DNA of 64,000 bases. Origin: Rhodovulum adriaticum. GTDB taxonomy: Bacteria; Pseudomonadota; Alphaproteobacteria; Rhodobacterales; Rhodobacteraceae. A model generated the notes under the pieces. The model did no database searches. It saw only the letters and a list, made by a program, of their open reading frames with translations, and was not told the DNA's origin. Position numbers and translations under genes: made by a program. This document shows, piece by piece, positions 8,210 to 18,105 of the stretch (positions within the stretch are counted from its first letter, which is position 1; every line of letters begins with the position of its first letter). The stretch is from assembly GCF_004345735.1 (NCBI RefSeq), contig NZ_SLXL01000001.1, positions 629,876-693,875 of the forward strand, written 5' to 3'.

Positions 8210-9079
8210 ATGGACATCTCGGCGCGTATCGAAGCGGCCATCGGCAACGCGATCGCAGAGGGGCAGGGGGGCGTCGCCCCGCCCAAGCTGGCCTCGGCGC
8301 TGGACTACGCCGTCACGCCCGGCGGCGCACGCATCCGCCCGACGCTGTGCCTGCATGTTGCGTTGGCCTGTGGCGATGACAAGCCGGCGCTGTCGGACGC
8401 GGCCGCGATTTCCATCGAGCTTATCCATTGCGCCAGCCTGGTGCATGACGACATGCCCTGTTTCGACGATGCCGATATCCGCCGGGGCAAGCCCGCCCTG
8501 CACAAGGCCTATGGCGAGCCGCTGGCCCTGCTGACCGGCGACAGCCTGATCACCGCCGGGTTTGAGGTGCTGGCACGGGTCGGCGACGCGGACCCGAAAC
8601 GCGCGCTGGAACTGATCCGCATCCTGGGCATTCGCACCGGCATGCCCTACGGCATCTGTGCCGGGCAGGGCTGGGAAAGCGAAGAGCAGATCGACCTGTC
8701 CGCCTATCACAAGGCCAAGACCGGCGCGCTGTTCATCGCGGCGACCCAGATGGGCGCTGTGGCGGCGGGGCAAGCGGCCGCCCCATGGGAAGAGCTGGGC
8801 GACCGCATCGGCGAGGCGTTTCAGGTGGCCGACGACCTGAAGGACGCGCTGCTGAGTGAAGAGGACATGGGCAAGCCCGCCGGCCAGGACGAGGCCAACG
8901 CGCGCCCCAGTGCCGTGGCCGAACTGGGCGTTCAGGGGGCTATCGACCGTCTGAATGAAATCATGTCGGGGGCCATCGATTCCATCCCGGCCTGTCCGGG
9001 GCGGGACGGGCTGGTGCAGATGGTGCGCAAGACCGCCGAACGGCTGGTGCCCGCCAAAGCGATCGAAGCCGCGGAATGA
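8210..9079 (+). CDS. crtE: Geranylgeranyl diphosphate synthase CrtE
   Basis: Condenses isopentenyl diphosphate onto allylic primers to give the C20 precursor for carotenoids and for the bacteriochlorophyll tail. The 289-residue polyprenyl synthase has the first Asp-rich motif DDMPCFDD (80-87), followed by RRGKPALH, and the second motif DDLKD (208-212). The ATG follows a GAGG-containing leader just downstream of two PpsR boxes. Its stop overlaps the crtF ATG by 4 bp (ATGA), so the two are coupled. Confidence 0.95.
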   Translation: MDISARIEAAIGNAIAEGQGGVAPPKLASALDYAVTPGGARIRPTLCLHVALACGDDKPALSDAAAISIELIHCASLVHDDMPCFDDADIRRGKPALHKAYGEPLALLTGDSLITAGFEVLARVGDADPKRALELIRILGIRTGMPYGICAGQGWESEEQIDLSAYHKAKTGALFIAATQMGAVAAGQAAAPWEELGDRIGEAFQVADDLKDALLSEEDMGKPAGQDEANARPSAVAELGVQGAIDRLNEIMSGAIDSIPACPGRDGLVQMVRKTAERLVPAKAIEAAE

Positions 9080-10218
9080 CCGACGCCGTGTCCGATACCG
9101 CCGTCGCGCCGCGCGGGTTTTCCTGGCGGCGCTGGCGCAACCGCAAGATCGCCTCGCGCGGGTTTCAAAGCTGGGCCAGCCGTTTCCCGCTGACCCGCGG
9201 CCATTCCCGGCGCGAGGGACAGCGCCTGTTCGACCTTGTGTCGGGCTTTGTCTACAGCCAGGTGCTGGCGGCCGTCGTCGAACTGGATCTGCTGGAGGCG
9301 CTGCGCGACGCGCCCCAGACCGCTCAGGACTTGGGCAAGGCCCGTGGCATCGCCCCCGACCGGATGGAGGCCCTGTGCCAGGCCGCCGCGGCCCTGGACT
9401 TGTTTGAGCGTGTGGGCGATGGCTATCAGCTCTCGGCCCTGGGGGCGGCGTTGATCGGGGCGCCCGGCGTGATCGGCATGATCCAGCATCACGACGTGTT
9501 CTATCGCGACCTTGCGGACCCGGTGGCCCTGCTGCGCGGGGAAAAGGATACCGAACTGGCGCATTTCTGGCCCTATGTGTTCGGCGCGGGTGCGGCGGAA
9601 AACCCGCAGGTGGCCGAGCGCTATTCCAAGCTGATGGCCGACAGCCAGACGCTGGTGGCCGAGGAAACGCTGCGCACCGTATCGTTTGACGGGATTACCC
9701 ATCTGCTGGATGTGGGCGGGGGCACGGGTGCGTTCCTGGCCGCTGTCGGCGCGGCCTATCCGGACCTGCAAATGACCCTGTTCGACCTGCCCGCCGTGGT
9801 GCCCGCGGCCCAGGCGCGGTTCCGCGACGCGGGCATGGCCGGGCGCACCACCGTCACCGGCGGCAGCTTCCGCGACGATCCGCTGCCGCAGGGCGCCGAT
9901 GCGATTTCGCTGATCCGGGTGTGTTACGATCACGCAGACGACACCGTGCGTGCGCTGATGGCCAAGATCTACGCCACCCTGCCGCCGGGCGGGCGGTTCA
10001 TCGTGTCCGAACCGATGGGCGGCGGGGCGCGGCCCGAACGCTCGGGCGATGCGTATTTCGCGTTCTATTGCATGGCGATGCAGACCGGCACGGCGCGCAG
10101 CCAGGCCCGGATCGCCGAGTTGATGGCCGAGGCCGGGTTCGAGAACATCCAGACCCCGCCGACCCGGCGCCCCTATGTCACCTCTGTTGTCACGGGGTGT
10201 AAGCCCGGGGCGACATAA
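9076..10218 (+). CDS. crtF: Hydroxyneurosporene O-methyltransferase CrtF
   Basis: S-adenosylmethionine-dependent methylation of the 1-hydroxyl of hydroxyneurosporene-type carotenoids. The 380-residue protein has an N-terminal winged-helix dimerisation region typical of COMT-like enzymes (about residues 55-130) and SAM motif I LLDVGGGTGAFL (210-221). It overlaps crtE by 4 bp and is followed after 119 bp, including two PpsR boxes, by bchC. The crtEF-bchCXYZ-puf order is the classical Rhodobacter superoperon. Confidence 0.94.
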   Translation: MTDAVSDTAVAPRGFSWRRWRNRKIASRGFQSWASRFPLTRGHSRREGQRLFDLVSGFVYSQVLAAVVELDLLEALRDAPQTAQDLGKARGIAPDRMEALCQAAAALDLFERVGDGYQLSALGAALIGAPGVIGMIQHHDVFYRDLADPVALLRGEKDTELAHFWPYVFGAGAAENPQVAERYSKLMADSQTLVAEETLRTVSFDGITHLLDVGGGTGAFLAAVGAAYPDLQMTLFDLPAVVPAAQARFRDAGMAGRTTVTGGSFRDDPLPQGADAISLIRVCYDHADDTVRALMAKIYATLPPGGRFIVSEPMGGGARPERSGDAYFAFYCMAMQTGTARSQARIAELMAEAGFENIQTPPTRRPYVTSVVTGCKPGAT

Positions 10219-10232
10219 TTGACCTGTCAAGC

Positions 10233-10250
10233 TGTCTAAAAAAGTTGACA
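10233..10250. promoter_or_regulatory. PpsR/CrtJ box 1 upstream of bchC
   Basis: Perfect TGT-N12-ACA (TGT 10233-10235, ACA 10248-10250) in the crtF-bchC intergenic region. The half sites sit inside GTCTAAAAAAGTTGAC, so the box also contains a TTGACA-like -35 hexamer (10245-10250), which would let PpsR cover RNA polymerase directly. Confidence 0.88.
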
Positions 10251-10258
10251 CTTTGGCC

Positions 10259-10276
10259 TGTCAGAATAAACTGACA
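10259..10276. promoter_or_regulatory. PpsR/CrtJ box 2 upstream of bchC
   Basis: Second perfect TGT-N12-ACA site (TGT 10259-10261, ACA 10274-10276), again 26 bp centre to centre from its partner, matching the spacing of the crtD/crtE pair. It lies 61 bp before the bchC start. Confidence 0.88.
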
Positions 10277-10337
10277 TCAACGTGAAGACACGTGAGTCCC
10301 GACTCTGATCGGGACGAAGGCAATCGGGAGACGCAGA

Positions 10338-11285
10338 ATGGAGACCACCGCCGTCATCCTTCGGGGGCCCAGGGAAATCGGGCTTGGCCGTTTGGGTCTG
10401 ACGGAGCCGGGTCCGCGCGACCTGGTGGTCGAGATTTCCCATTCCGGCATCTCCACCGGCACGGAAAAACTGTTTTACACCGGCAACATGCCCCCCTTTC
10501 CGGGGATGGGTTATCCGCTGGTTCCGGGCTATGAGGCCGCCGGCGAAATCGTCGAGGCCGGGTCGGAAACCGCCTACAAGGTGGGGCAGCGCGTCTTTGT
10601 TCCCGGTGCGAACTGCTATGAGGGGGCGTTCGGTCTGTTCGGCGGATCGACCCGGCGGCTGGTGACCGATGCCGACCGCGTCACGCCCATCGACCCCGGC
10701 CTGGGGGCCGAGGGCGCGCTGCTGGCCCTGGCCGCGACCGCGCGTCACGCGCTGGCGGGTGTGGACAAGAAGATGCCCGAACTGATCGTGGGCCACGGCG
10801 TGCTGGGCCGCCTGTTGGCGCGACTGACCATCGCCGCCGGTGCGCCCGCCCCGACCGTCTGGGAAATCAACCCCGACCGCGCCACCGGCGCCGAGGGGTA
10901 CGAGGTGATCCACCCCGACAACGACCCGCGGCACGATTACCGCACCGTCTATGACGCCTCCGGCAACGGCGGCCTATTGAACGATCTCATCACCCGTATC
11001 GCCAAGGGCGGCGAGGTGGTGCTGGCGGGGTTCTATACCGACCCGCTGTCCTTTGCCTTCCCCCCGGCCTTCATGAAAGAGGCCCGGCTGCGCATTGCCG
11101 CGGAATGGGAGCGTGAGGATCTGATCGCGACGCGAACGCTGGTGGAATCCGGCGCGCTCTCGCTGGGGGGTCTGATTACCCACAGCGTTCCGGCGGAAGA
11201 GGCCGCAGAAGCCTATGAAACCGCCTTCAACGATCCTGCTTGTCTGAAAATGATCCTGAATTGGGGAACCGTAAATGACGCTTGA
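10338..11285 (+). CDS. bchC: Bacteriochlorophyllide a 3-hydroxyethyl dehydrogenase BchC
   Basis: Oxidises the C3 hydroxyethyl group made by BchF to the acetyl group of bacteriochlorophyllide a. The 315-residue protein is a medium-chain dehydrogenase-like enzyme: [16 protein letters not shown] near residue 35-50, [16 protein letters not shown], and a degenerate nucleotide-binding half with [22 protein letters not shown] sequence precedes the ATG. The last 11 bp overlap the start of bchX. It is the first gene of the bchCXYZ-puf superoperon downstream of a PpsR box pair. Confidence 0.95.
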   Translation: METTAVILRGPREIGLGRLGLTEPGPRDLVVEISHSGISTGTEKLFYTGNMPPFPGMGYPLVPGYEAAGEIVEAGSETAYKVGQRVFVPGANCYEGAFGLFGGSTRRLVTDADRVTPIDPGLGAEGALLALAATARHALAGVDKKMPELIVGHGVLGRLLARLTIAAGAPAPTVWEINPDRATGAEGYEVIHPDNDPRHDYRTVYDASGNGGLLNDLITRIAKGGEVVLAGFYTDPLSFAFPPAFMKEARLRIAAEWEREDLIATRTLVESGALSLGGLITHSVPAEEAAEAYETAFNDPACLKMILNWGTVNDA

Positions 11286-12276
11286 TGCCCCGAACATCAA
11301 AGACATCGACCAGCGCCTGCGCGACGAGGCGAACGAGCCCCTGGACGAGGTGCCCGTGACCGAACCCACCAAGAAAACGCAGATCATCGCGATCTACGGC
11401 AAGGGCGGCATCGGCAAATCCTTTACCCTGGCCAACCTGTCCAACATGATGGCCGAACAGGGCAAGCGCGTGCTGCTGATCGGCTGCGACCCGAAATCGG
11501 ACACCACCAGCCTGTTGTTCGGCGGCAAGGCCTGCCCGACGATCATCGAAACCTCGACCGCCAAGAAGCTGGCGGGCGAAGAGGTGCAGATCGGCGACGT
11601 CTGCTTCAAGCGCAACGGCGTCTTCGCGATGGAGCTGGGCGGCCCCGAGGTCGGGCGCGGCTGCGGCGGGCGCGGCATCATCCACGGTTTCGAACTTCTG
11701 GAAAAGCTGGGCTTCCACGACTGGGATTTCGACTATGTGCTGCTCGACTTCCTGGGTGACGTGGTTTGCGGCGGCTTCGGTCTGCCGATCGCGCGCGACA
11801 TGGCGCAAAAGGTGATCCTGGTCGGATCGAACGACCTGCAATCGCTGTATGTGGCCAACAATGTCTGCTCTGCGGTGGAATACTTCCGCAAGCTGGGCGG
11901 CAATGTCGGCGTCGCGGGCCTGGTCATCAACAAGGACGACGGCACCGGCGAGGCGCAGAATTTTGCCAAGGCGGTGGATATCCCGATCCTGGCCGCGATC
12001 CCGCAGGACGAGGAATTGCGCCGCAAATCGGCCAATTACCAGATCGTCGGCACGAAAGAGGGCCCCTGGGGCGAGCTGTTCGCCGGGCTGGCCGATGCCG
12101 TGGCAGAGGCGCCGCCGATCCGGCCCAAGCCGCTGACCAACGACGGCCTGTTGGGCCTGTTCGCGCCCGAGGATGTGGGCGCCGATTTCGAGCTGACCCC
12201 GGCGACCGATGCCGACATGCGCGGCAAGAACGCCAAGCCGAAGAAATCCCTCGAAGTGGTGTACGACGATGTTTGA
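11275..12276 (+). CDS. bchX: Chlorophyllide a reductase iron protein BchX
   Basis: ATP-dependent electron donor (NifH-like homodimer) for the BchYZ component that reduces ring B of chlorophyllide to the bacteriochlorin. The 333-residue protein has P-loop GKGGIGKS (42-49), and its two [4Fe-4S] cysteine motifs are GRGCGGRG and DVVCGGFG. Compared with BchL it has the BchX-type N-terminal extension of about 35 residues. It overlaps bchC by 11 bp. Its stop overlaps a small ORF by 8 bp rather than leading directly into bchY. Confidence 0.96.
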   Translation: MTLDAPNIKDIDQRLRDEANEPLDEVPVTEPTKKTQIIAIYGKGGIGKSFTLANLSNMMAEQGKRVLLIGCDPKSDTTSLLFGGKACPTIIETSTAKKLAGEEVQIGDVCFKRNGVFAMELGGPEVGRGCGGRGIIHGFELLEKLGFHDWDFDYVLLDFLGDVVCGGFGLPIARDMAQKVILVGSNDLQSLYVANNVCSAVEYFRKLGGNVGVAGLVINKDDGTGEAQNFAKAVDIPILAAIPQDEELRRKSANYQIVGTKEGPWGELFAGLADAVAEAPPIRPKPLTNDGLLGLFAPEDVGADFELTPATDADMRGKNAKPKKSLEVVYDDV

Positions 12277-12397
12277 CCTCGACGAACTCTCCCGCTGGGA
12301 CGAGGCGTTGGAGCGTCTCGCGCATGCCGATTTCGACGAGGACCAGAACACTCGCGGTCAGGAGGCGGACGCCCCGCGCGAGGTGGAGGAAAAATGA
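12269..12397 (+). CDS. Putative 42-residue acidic protein between bchX and bchY
   Basis: An ATG-started ORF of 42 codons fills the bchX-bchY gap exactly. Its start overlaps the bchX stop by 8 bp and its TGA overlaps the bchY ATG by 4 bp. The protein is strongly acidic (15 Asp/Glu in 42 residues), with an amphipathic-looking N-terminal half (LDELSRWDEALERLAH) and no membrane segment or cysteine. I do not recognise a family. It could be a true small subunit, a coupling ORF that delivers ribosomes to bchY, or chance. The exact fit at both ends argues against chance. Confidence 0.5.
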   Translation: MFDLDELSRWDEALERLAHADFDEDQNTRGQEADAPREVEEK

Positions 12398-13977
12398 CCG
12401 AAGAGGTCAAGTATGACGATGCCCACACCGCAGAGGTGATCGCGGACGCCGCACCGGCGCCCGAGACCACCTCTTGCGGCGGCGCCGATCCGGCGTTGGG
12501 CGACGGCATGGGCTGCCATGCCGGTGCAGAAGAGATGGAGGCCGCCGCGCGCATGGCGGGCGCCTCTGACGTTCTGGACCAGTACCGCAAGGATTACCCG
12601 CAAGGCCCGCACGACAAACCGCAAAGCATGTGCCCGGCCTTTGGGTCGTTGCGCGTGGGCCTGCGGATGCGCCGCGTGGCCACCGTTTTGTCGGGGTCGG
12701 CCTGCTGCGTATACGGGCTGACTTTCGTGTCGCATTTCTATGGTGCGCGGCGGTCGGTGGGCTATGTGCCCTTCAGTTCCGAAACGCTGGTCACTGGCAA
12801 GCTGTTCGAGGATATCCGCGACGCGGTGCACGAACTGGCCGATCCGGACCGTTACGACGCCATCGTTGTGACGAACCTGTGCGTGCCCACCGCGTCGGGC
12901 GTGCCGCTGCGGCTGCTGCCCGAGGAAATCAACGGCGTGCGGATCGTGGGCATCGACGTGCCCGGTTTCGGCGTGCCCACCCATGCCGAGGCCAAGGACG
13001 TGCTGGCCGGTGCCATGCTGAACTATGCCCGCCGCGAGGCCGAGGCCGGACCCGTCGCCGCCCCCGAGGGCGGCGTTTCGGATCGCCCGACCGTGACCCT
13101 GCTGGGCGAGATGTTCCCGGCCGATCCCATCGTGATCGGGCAGATGCTGGACCCGCTGGGCCTGGCCTGCGGCCCGGTGGTCCCCGCGCGCGAGTGGCGC
13201 GAGCTTTACGCCGCGCTGGACTGTGGCGCGGTGGCGGCGATCCATCCGTTCTATACCTCGGCGATGCGTGAATTCGACGCGGCCGGGCGCCCGATCGTGG
13301 GCTCTGCCCCGGTGGGGCACGATGGCACGGCCGCCTGGCTGGCGAATATCGGCGATGCCTTCGGCCTGCCGGCGGACAAGGTCGCGCAGGCGCAGAACAC
13401 CTTCCTGCCCGCCATCAAGGGCGCGCTGGCCGGTGCCCCGATCGAGGGGACGGTGACCCTGTCGGGCTATGAAGGGTCCGAATTGCTGGTCGCGCGCCTG
13501 CTGATCGAATCGGGTGCGAATGTGCCCTATGTCGGAACGGCCTGCGCCCGGACAAAACAGTCCGAGGCCGACCGCGACTGGCTGGAATCCAAGGGCGTCA
13601 AGGTGCAGTTCCGCGCCTCGCTGGAGGATGATAAGGCCGCGATGGAGGCAATCCGCCCCGACCTGGCCATCGGCACCACGCCGGTCGTTCAGGCAGCTAA
13701 GCAATTGGGCGTGCCCGGCCTCTACTTCACCAACCTGATTTCGGCCCGTCCGCTGATGGGACCGGCCGGTGCGGGCAGCCTGGCACAGGTCGTGAATGCG
13801 GCGATTGCGAACAAGGGCCGCATGGAATCGATGAAAGAATTCTTCGAAGGTGTGGGCGAAGGAGACACCGCCGGGGTTTGGGAGGGGGATCCGAATCTCC
13901 ACCCGGAATTCCGGGCTCTCCAAGCGAAAAAACTTGAGAAGAAGCGTCGCGCCGAGAAGGCGCAGGAGATGATCTGA
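12394..13977 (+). CDS. bchY: Chlorophyllide a reductase subunit BchY
   Basis: With BchZ forms the NifDK-like catalytic component that reduces the C7=C8 double bond of chlorophyllide a. The 527-residue protein belongs to the nitrogenase molybdenum-iron protein-like family. The N-terminal portion holds the cysteines expected for the bridging Fe-S cluster ([24 protein letters not shown]). The start overlaps the small upstream ORF by 4 bp and the stop shares one base with the bchZ ATG. Confidence 0.95.
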   Translation: MTEEVKYDDAHTAEVIADAAPAPETTSCGGADPALGDGMGCHAGAEEMEAAARMAGASDVLDQYRKDYPQGPHDKPQSMCPAFGSLRVGLRMRRVATVLSGSACCVYGLTFVSHFYGARRSVGYVPFSSETLVTGKLFEDIRDAVHELADPDRYDAIVVTNLCVPTASGVPLRLLPEEINGVRIVGIDVPGFGVPTHAEAKDVLAGAMLNYARREAEAGPVAAPEGGVSDRPTVTLLGEMFPADPIVIGQMLDPLGLACGPVVPAREWRELYAALDCGAVAAIHPFYTSAMREFDAAGRPIVGSAPVGHDGTAAWLANIGDAFGLPADKVAQAQNTFLPAIKGALAGAPIEGTVTLSGYEGSELLVARLLIESGANVPYVGTACARTKQSEADRDWLESKGVKVQFRASLEDDKAAMEAIRPDLAIGTTPVVQAAKQLGVPGLYFTNLISARPLMGPAGAGSLAQVVNAAIANKGRMESMKEFFEGVGEGDTAGVWEGDPNLHPEFRALQAKKLEKKRRAEKAQEMI

Positions 13978-15458
13978 TGCTGGTGCTGGATCACGACAGG
14001 GCAGGGGGCTACTGGGGCGCAGTCTATGCGTTCTGTGCCACCAAGGGCCTGCAGGTGGTGATTGACGGCCCGGTCGGCTGCGAAAACCTGCCGGTCACCT
14101 CCGTCCTTCACTATACCGACGCGCTGCCGCCGCACGAATTGCCCATCGTCGTCACCGGCCTGGGCGAGGAAGAGCTGGGCCGCGAGGGGACCGAGGGTGC
14201 GATGAACCGCGCCTGGCAGACCCTCGATCCGGCCCTGCCCGCGGTGGTGGTCACCGGCTCTATCGCCGAGATGATCGGCGGCGGCGTCACGCCGCAGGGC
14301 ACCAACATCCAGCGCTTTCTACCGCGCACCATCGACGAGGATCAGTGGGAAGCCGCCGACCGCGCGATGACGTGGCTGTTCTCGGAATTCGGCATGACCA
14401 AGGGCCGGATGCCCCCCGAGAAAAAGCGTGAAGAGGGCGCCAAGCCGCGGGTGAACATCCTGGGCCCGATGTACGGCGTGTTCAACATGCCGTCCGACCT
14501 GGCCGAGATTCGCCGCCTGGTCGAGGGAATCGGCGCCGAGGTCAACATGGTGATGCCCTTGGGCGCCCACCTGGCCGAGATGCGCAACCTGGTGAACGCC
14601 GACGTCAACGTCGTGATGTATCGCGAGTTTGGCCGCGGCCTGGCCGAGGTTTTGGGCAAGCCCTACCTGCAGGCGCCGATCGGCATCGATTCGACGACCA
14701 AGTTCCTGCGCAAACTGGGCGAGCTGCTGGATCTGGACCCCGAACCCTTCATCGCGCGTGAAAAGCACTCGACGATCAAGCCGGTCTGGGATCTGTGGCG
14801 GTCGGTGACGCAAGATTTCTTTGCCACGGCGTCGTTTGCGGTCGTTGCGAACGAGACATATGCGCGCGGTCTGCGGCATTTCCTGGAAACGGATATGGGG
14901 CTGCCCTGCGCCTTTGCGGTGGCCCGCAAGGCCGGCGCTAAGACCGACAATGCCGAGGTACGCCGGATGATGGGACAGAAGCGGCCGCTGGTCGTTTTTG
15001 GCTCCATCAACGAAAAGATGTACCTCGCCGAACTGTCCGCCGGGCACGGCCCGAAACCGGCCTTCATCCCGGCCGGGTTCCCGGGTGCCGCGATTCGCCG
15101 GGCCACCGGAACGCCCTTTATGGGCTATGCTGGCGCGACTTACGTCGTTCAGGAAGTGTGCAACGCGCTGTTCGACGCGCTCTTCCATATCCTTCCGCTG
15201 GGGTCCGAAATGGATTCGGCCTCGGCAACGCCCACCCGGCTGCGCCGCGATTTCCCGTGGGATGAAGACGCCCAGGCGCTCCTCGACCGCATCGTGGCCG
15301 AGCATCCGGTGCTGACTCGCATTTCCGCCGCCAAGTCCCTGCGCGATGCTGCCGAAAAAGCCGCACTCGAACAGGGCGCAGAACGGGTGGTGGTCGAAAC
15401 TGTCGCGGCGCTTTCGCCGGAAAGTTTCGTTAGTCTTTCGAAAGGAGAGAGCAAATGA
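13977..15458 (+). CDS. bchZ: Chlorophyllide a reductase subunit BchZ
   Basis: Partner of BchY in the chlorophyllide-reducing nitrogenase-like component. The 493-residue protein starts [18 protein letters not shown], with the cluster-ligand region [13 protein letters not shown]. The C-terminal part carries the light-independent protochlorophyllide reductase B-like helical region ending in ARL-type sequence. It ends by overlapping pufQ by 4 bp (ATGA), so bchZ and pufQ are translationally coupled. The puf promoter itself is expected inside the 3' part of bchZ, but I could not assign it. Confidence 0.95.
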   Translation: MLVLDHDRAGGYWGAVYAFCATKGLQVVIDGPVGCENLPVTSVLHYTDALPPHELPIVVTGLGEEELGREGTEGAMNRAWQTLDPALPAVVVTGSIAEMIGGGVTPQGTNIQRFLPRTIDEDQWEAADRAMTWLFSEFGMTKGRMPPEKKREEGAKPRVNILGPMYGVFNMPSDLAEIRRLVEGIGAEVNMVMPLGAHLAEMRNLVNADVNVVMYREFGRGLAEVLGKPYLQAPIGIDSTTKFLRKLGELLDLDPEPFIAREKHSTIKPVWDLWRSVTQDFFATASFAVVANETYARGLRHFLETDMGLPCAFAVARKAGAKTDNAEVRRMMGQKRPLVVFGSINEKMYLAELSAGHGPKPAFIPAGFPGAAIRRATGTPFMGYAGATYVVQEVCNALFDALFHILPLGSEMDSASATPTRLRRDFPWDEDAQALLDRIVAEHPVLTRISAAKSLRDAAEKAALEQGAERVVVETVAALSPESFVSLSKGESK

Positions 15459-15676
15459 CCGACCAAACGTCCGATCTGAATATCGCGCGTGCGCATCGTC
15501 CGCCGAAGGCGGAGTTCACGGTCTATTTCGCGATCATCTTCCTTGCCGCCCTGCCGGTGGCCACGATCACGTGGCTGCTGACGCTGGTCCGGCAGGGGAA
15601 CCTGAATACCAAGGGGCCGATTTCGCGCGCATGGAGCCAAGCGCGAATCATCACCCCGATGATCTTCGCTGCCTGA
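15455..15676 (+). CDS. pufQ: PufQ, bacteriochlorophyll/photosystem formation protein
   Basis: Small membrane protein (73 residues) required for normal bacteriochlorophyll supply to the puf-encoded complexes. One membrane helix (about residues 22-45, [20 protein letters not shown]) is followed by a basic C-terminal tail. AAAGGAGAG lies 6-8 bases before the ATG inside the bchZ end. The stop codon is embedded in the first arm of a small hairpin with a GCAA loop (15671-15686). Confidence 0.93.
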   Translation: MTDQTSDLNIARAHRPPKAEFTVYFAIIFLAALPVATITWLLTLVRQGNLNTKGPISRAWSQARIITPMIFAA

Positions 15677-15686
15677 GCAATCAGGC
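15671..15686 (+). ncRNA. Hairpin with GNRA loop at the pufQ stop
   Basis: GCCTGA and TCAGGC form a perfect 6-bp stem around GCAA, a GNRA tetraloop that is unusually stable in RNA. The pufQ TGA is part of the 5' arm. It lies directly upstream of the pufB leader, the region where puf mRNA is cut in Rhodobacter to give the stable pufBA transcript. A processing or stability role is inferred. Confidence 0.55.
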
Positions 15687-15696
15687 AGGTCACCAT

Positions 15697-15724
15697 ATTC
15701 GCCCATCCCCCCGGTTGGGCGAAT
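15697..15724 (+). ncRNA. Second hairpin in the pufQ-pufB spacer
   Basis: A 9-bp perfect inverted repeat, ATTCGCCCA (15697-15705) and TGGGCGAAT (15716-15724), encloses a 10-nt pyrimidine-rich loop. It follows the GNRA hairpin by 10 nt and precedes pufB by 78 nt. It would protect the 5' end of a processed pufBALMC message. There is no U-tract, so it is not a terminator. Confidence 0.6.
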
Positions 15725-15802
15725 CCTGGCAAGGCATGGTGCTTTGCTGGAACCCGGCCGCCGGGGTGCGCGGCATCAGTCTGACGATCCGGAGGAAAGT
15801 TA

Positions 15803-15949
15803 ATGGCTGAATCTGATCTGTCGTTCTCGGGTCTTACCGATGAGCAGGCGCAGGAAGTGCATGCTGTCTACATGAGCGGGCTTTGGCTGTTCTCGGCCGT
15901 CGCCGTCCTGGCTCACCTGGCAGTTTACATCTGGCGTCCGTGGCTCTGA
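15803..15949 (+). CDS. pufB: Light-harvesting 1 beta polypeptide PufB
   Basis: Beta subunit of the LH1 antenna ring, binding bacteriochlorophyll a in the inner membrane. The 48-residue translation is [20 protein letters not shown] at the N-terminus, one helix with the ligand region [15 protein letters not shown] (His at position 38 coordinates bacteriochlorophyll), and the usual aromatic C-terminus WRPWL. GGAGG lies 7 bases before the ATG. pufA follows after 14 bp with its own GGAGG. Confidence 0.97.
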   Translation: MAESDLSFSGLTDEQAQEVHAVYMSGLWLFSAVAVLAHLAVYIWRPWL

Positions 15950-15963
15950 GGAGGGTCTGAACA

Positions 15964-16125
15964 ATGGCAAAATTCTACAAGATCTGGATGATCTTCGATC
16001 CGCGCCGCGTGCTGGTTGCGCAAGGCGTGTTCCTCTTCCTGCTGGCGGTGATGATTCACCTGTTCGTGCTCAGCAACCCCTACTTCAACTGGCTGACCGT
16101 GGCCGCCGAGGCCGCTGGCGCCTAA
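15964..16125 (+). CDS. pufA: Light-harvesting 1 alpha polypeptide PufA
   Basis: Alpha subunit of LH1, 53 residues. The N-terminus [20 protein letters not shown] is characteristic, and the single helix contains the bacteriochlorophyll ligand His32 in [16 protein letters not shown]. It is followed by a 10-bp-stem hairpin (16170-16204) before pufL, the element known in Rhodobacter to protect the pufBA segment and so yield more LH1 than reaction centre. Confidence 0.97.
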   Translation: MAKFYKIWMIFDPRRVLVAQGVFLFLLAVMIHLFVLSNPYFNWLTVAAEAAGA

Positions 16126-16169
16126 GGCGCTCGGCCTTCTGGGGTATAGCACCTGGAAGTGACACCATC

Positions 16170-16204
16170 GCTGCGGGCGGAAGCCCCGATCTTTCGCCCG
16201 CAGC
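16170..16204 (+). ncRNA. pufA-pufL intercistronic stem-loop (mRNA stabiliser/attenuator)
   Basis: GCTGCGGGCG (16170-16179) and its exact complement (16195-16204) form a 10-bp GC-rich stem with a 15-nt loop ending in UCUUU. No long U-tract follows. The position 45 nt after pufA matches the Rhodobacter stem-loop that blocks 3' exonucleases and sets the high LH1:RC transcript ratio. Confidence 0.78.
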
Positions 16205-16268
16205 TATCGCGAAGAACAAGGACGGCTGAGGCCCACACGGACACGGCCGCCATTTGCGGAGACAGACG

Positions 16269-17129
16269 ATGGCACTGCTCAGTTTTGAGAGAAAGTATCG
16301 CGTCCGTGGAGGGACGCTCATCGGTGGCGATCTGTTCGACTTTTGGGTGGGGCCTTTCTATGTAGGCTTCTTCGGAGTTACGACGATCTTCTTCGCCACC
16401 CTCGGGACCATTCTGATCCTTTACGGGGCCTCCATGCAGGGGACGTTCAACCCCTGGGTGATTCACATCGCCCCCCCCGATCTCAGCTACGGTCTCGGCA
16501 TTGCGCCGCTCGAAGAGGGCGGGCTTTGGCAATTCATCACCGTCTGCGCCATCGGCGCATTCGTCAGTTGGGCCCTTCGGGAGGTCGAGATCAGCCGCAA
16601 GCTGGGCATTGGCTACCACGTGCCGATCGCCTTCAGCGTCGCGATCTTTGCCTACCTGTGCCTTGAAGTGTTCCGCCCGCTGCTGATGGGCGCTTGGGGT
16701 CACGCCTTCCCGTACGGCATCTTTAGCCACCTTGATTGGGTGTCGAACACGGGCTACGCGTACCTGCACTTCCACTACAACCCGTTCCACATGCTGGGTG
16801 TGACGCTGTTCTTCACCACCTGTCTGGCGCTTGCGCTGCACGGTGGCCTGATCCTGTCGGCCTGTAATCCCGAAGAGGGCGAAGAGGCCAAGACGCCGGA
16901 TCACGAAGACGCCTACTTCCGCGACCTGATCGGCTACTCGATCGGTACGCTCGGCATTCACCGTATCGGTTGGCTGCTTGCCATGAACGCGGTGTTCTTC
17001 TCGGCCGTTTGTATCATCATCTCCGGTCCGCTCTGGACTGAAGGTTGGCCCGAGTGGTGGACCTGGTGGAGCAACATGCCGATCTGGCCGGATATCGCCC
17101 CGGCTGGCGCCGGCCAAGGGGGAATGTAA
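16269..17129 (+). CDS. pufL: Photosynthetic reaction centre L subunit PufL
   Basis: Core subunit of the type II reaction centre, with five membrane helices, binding the special pair with PufM. It is 286 residues from the ATG after GCGGAGACAGACG; an ATG-type start five codons earlier lacks the conserved [15 protein letters not shown] beginning. Recognisable features are FGFFG-like helix A, HVPIAF, the special-pair histidine region [22 protein letters not shown], and the iron-binding ALHGGLIL helix D. Confidence 0.97.
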   Translation: MALLSFERKYRVRGGTLIGGDLFDFWVGPFYVGFFGVTTIFFATLGTILILYGASMQGTFNPWVIHIAPPDLSYGLGIAPLEEGGLWQFITVCAIGAFVSWALREVEISRKLGIGYHVPIAFSVAIFAYLCLEVFRPLLMGAWGHAFPYGIFSHLDWVSNTGYAYLHFHYNPFHMLGVTLFFTTCLALALHGGLILSACNPEEGEEAKTPDHEDAYFRDLIGYSIGTLGIHRIGWLLAMNAVFFSAVCIIISGPLWTEGWPEWWTWWSNMPIWPDIAPAGAGQGGM

Positions 17130-17131
17130 TC

Positions 17132-18100
17132 ATGGCTGAGTATCAGAACATCTTCACTCAGGTTCAGGTCCAGGGCCCCGGCGATTGGGGGATGGACAAC
17201 GAGAACAACATGATGGAGGAGCGCGTCGGCGGTGTCGGCCACTTCTCGATCCTCGGCTGGTTCGGCAACGCGCAGCTCGGCCCGATCTACCTGGGCTACA
17301 GCGGTGTGATCTCCATCTTCGCCGGTCTGACCGCCTTCGTCATCATCGGGCTCAACATGCTGAGCCAGGTGGACTGGTCGATCGTCCAGTTCCTGCGCCA
17401 GGGCTTCTGGCTGGCGCTGGAACCGCCGAGCCCGGAATACGGCCTGCAGATCCCGCCGCTGCATGACGGTGGCTGGTACATGATCGCCAGCTTCTTCCTG
17501 CTGGTGTCGGTGTGGGCCTGGTGGGTGCGGACCTACCAACTGGCCGTGGAACACAAGATGGGCAAGCACATTGCCTGGGCGTTCCTGGCCGCGATCTGGC
17601 TGTTCATGGTGCTGGGCTTCTTCCGCCCGATCCTGATGGGCAGCTGGTCGGAAATGGTGCCCTACGGCATCTTCCCGCACCTCGACTGGACCACGGCCTT
17701 CTCGATCCGCTACGGCAACCTCTACTACAACCCCTTCCACGCGCTCTCGATCGCCTTCCTGTATGGCTCGGCCCTGCTGTTCGCCATGCATGGCGGTACG
17801 ATCCTGGCCGTGACCCGCTTCGGCGGCGACCGTGAACTGGAGCAGATCTACGACCGCGGCACCGCGGCCGAACGCTCGGCCCTGTTCTGGCGCTGGACCA
17901 TGGGTTTCAACGCGACGATCGAAGGGATTCACCGCTGGGCCTGGTGGTTCGCTGTCCTCACCCCGATCACGGGCGGGATCGGCATCCTCCTGACCGGCAC
18001 GGTTGTCGACAACTGGTTCATCTGGGCACAGGAACACCACTTCGCGCCCTCCTATGACCAACCCTACGGCTTTGAAGCCTACACCGTGCAAGGAGGCTGA
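17132..18100 (+). CDS. pufM: Photosynthetic reaction centre M subunit PufM
   Basis: Core reaction-centre subunit of 322 residues, with five membrane helices. It begins [16 protein letters not shown] two bases after the pufL stop and carries [20 protein letters not shown] around the special-pair histidine, [10 protein letters not shown] in helix D and GIHRWAWWF in helix E. The C-terminus ends soon after [14 protein letters not shown]. Earlier in-frame starts overlapping pufL are rejected because they lack homologous residues. Confidence 0.97.
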   Translation: MAEYQNIFTQVQVQGPGDWGMDNENNMMEERVGGVGHFSILGWFGNAQLGPIYLGYSGVISIFAGLTAFVIIGLNMLSQVDWSIVQFLRQGFWLALEPPSPEYGLQIPPLHDGGWYMIASFFLLVSVWAWWVRTYQLAVEHKMGKHIAWAFLAAIWLFMVLGFFRPILMGSWSEMVPYGIFPHLDWTTAFSIRYGNLYYNPFHALSIAFLYGSALLFAMHGGTILAVTRFGGDRELEQIYDRGTAAERSALFWRWTMGFNATIEGIHRWAWWFAVLTPITGGIGILLTGTVVDNWFIWAQEHHFAPSYDQPYGFEAYTVQGG

Positions 18101-18105
18101 GAACC

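Noticed and set aside
16341-16666. Overlapping ORFs inside pufL and pufM.
   Set aside because: They are out-of-frame shadows without start signals or conserved sequence.
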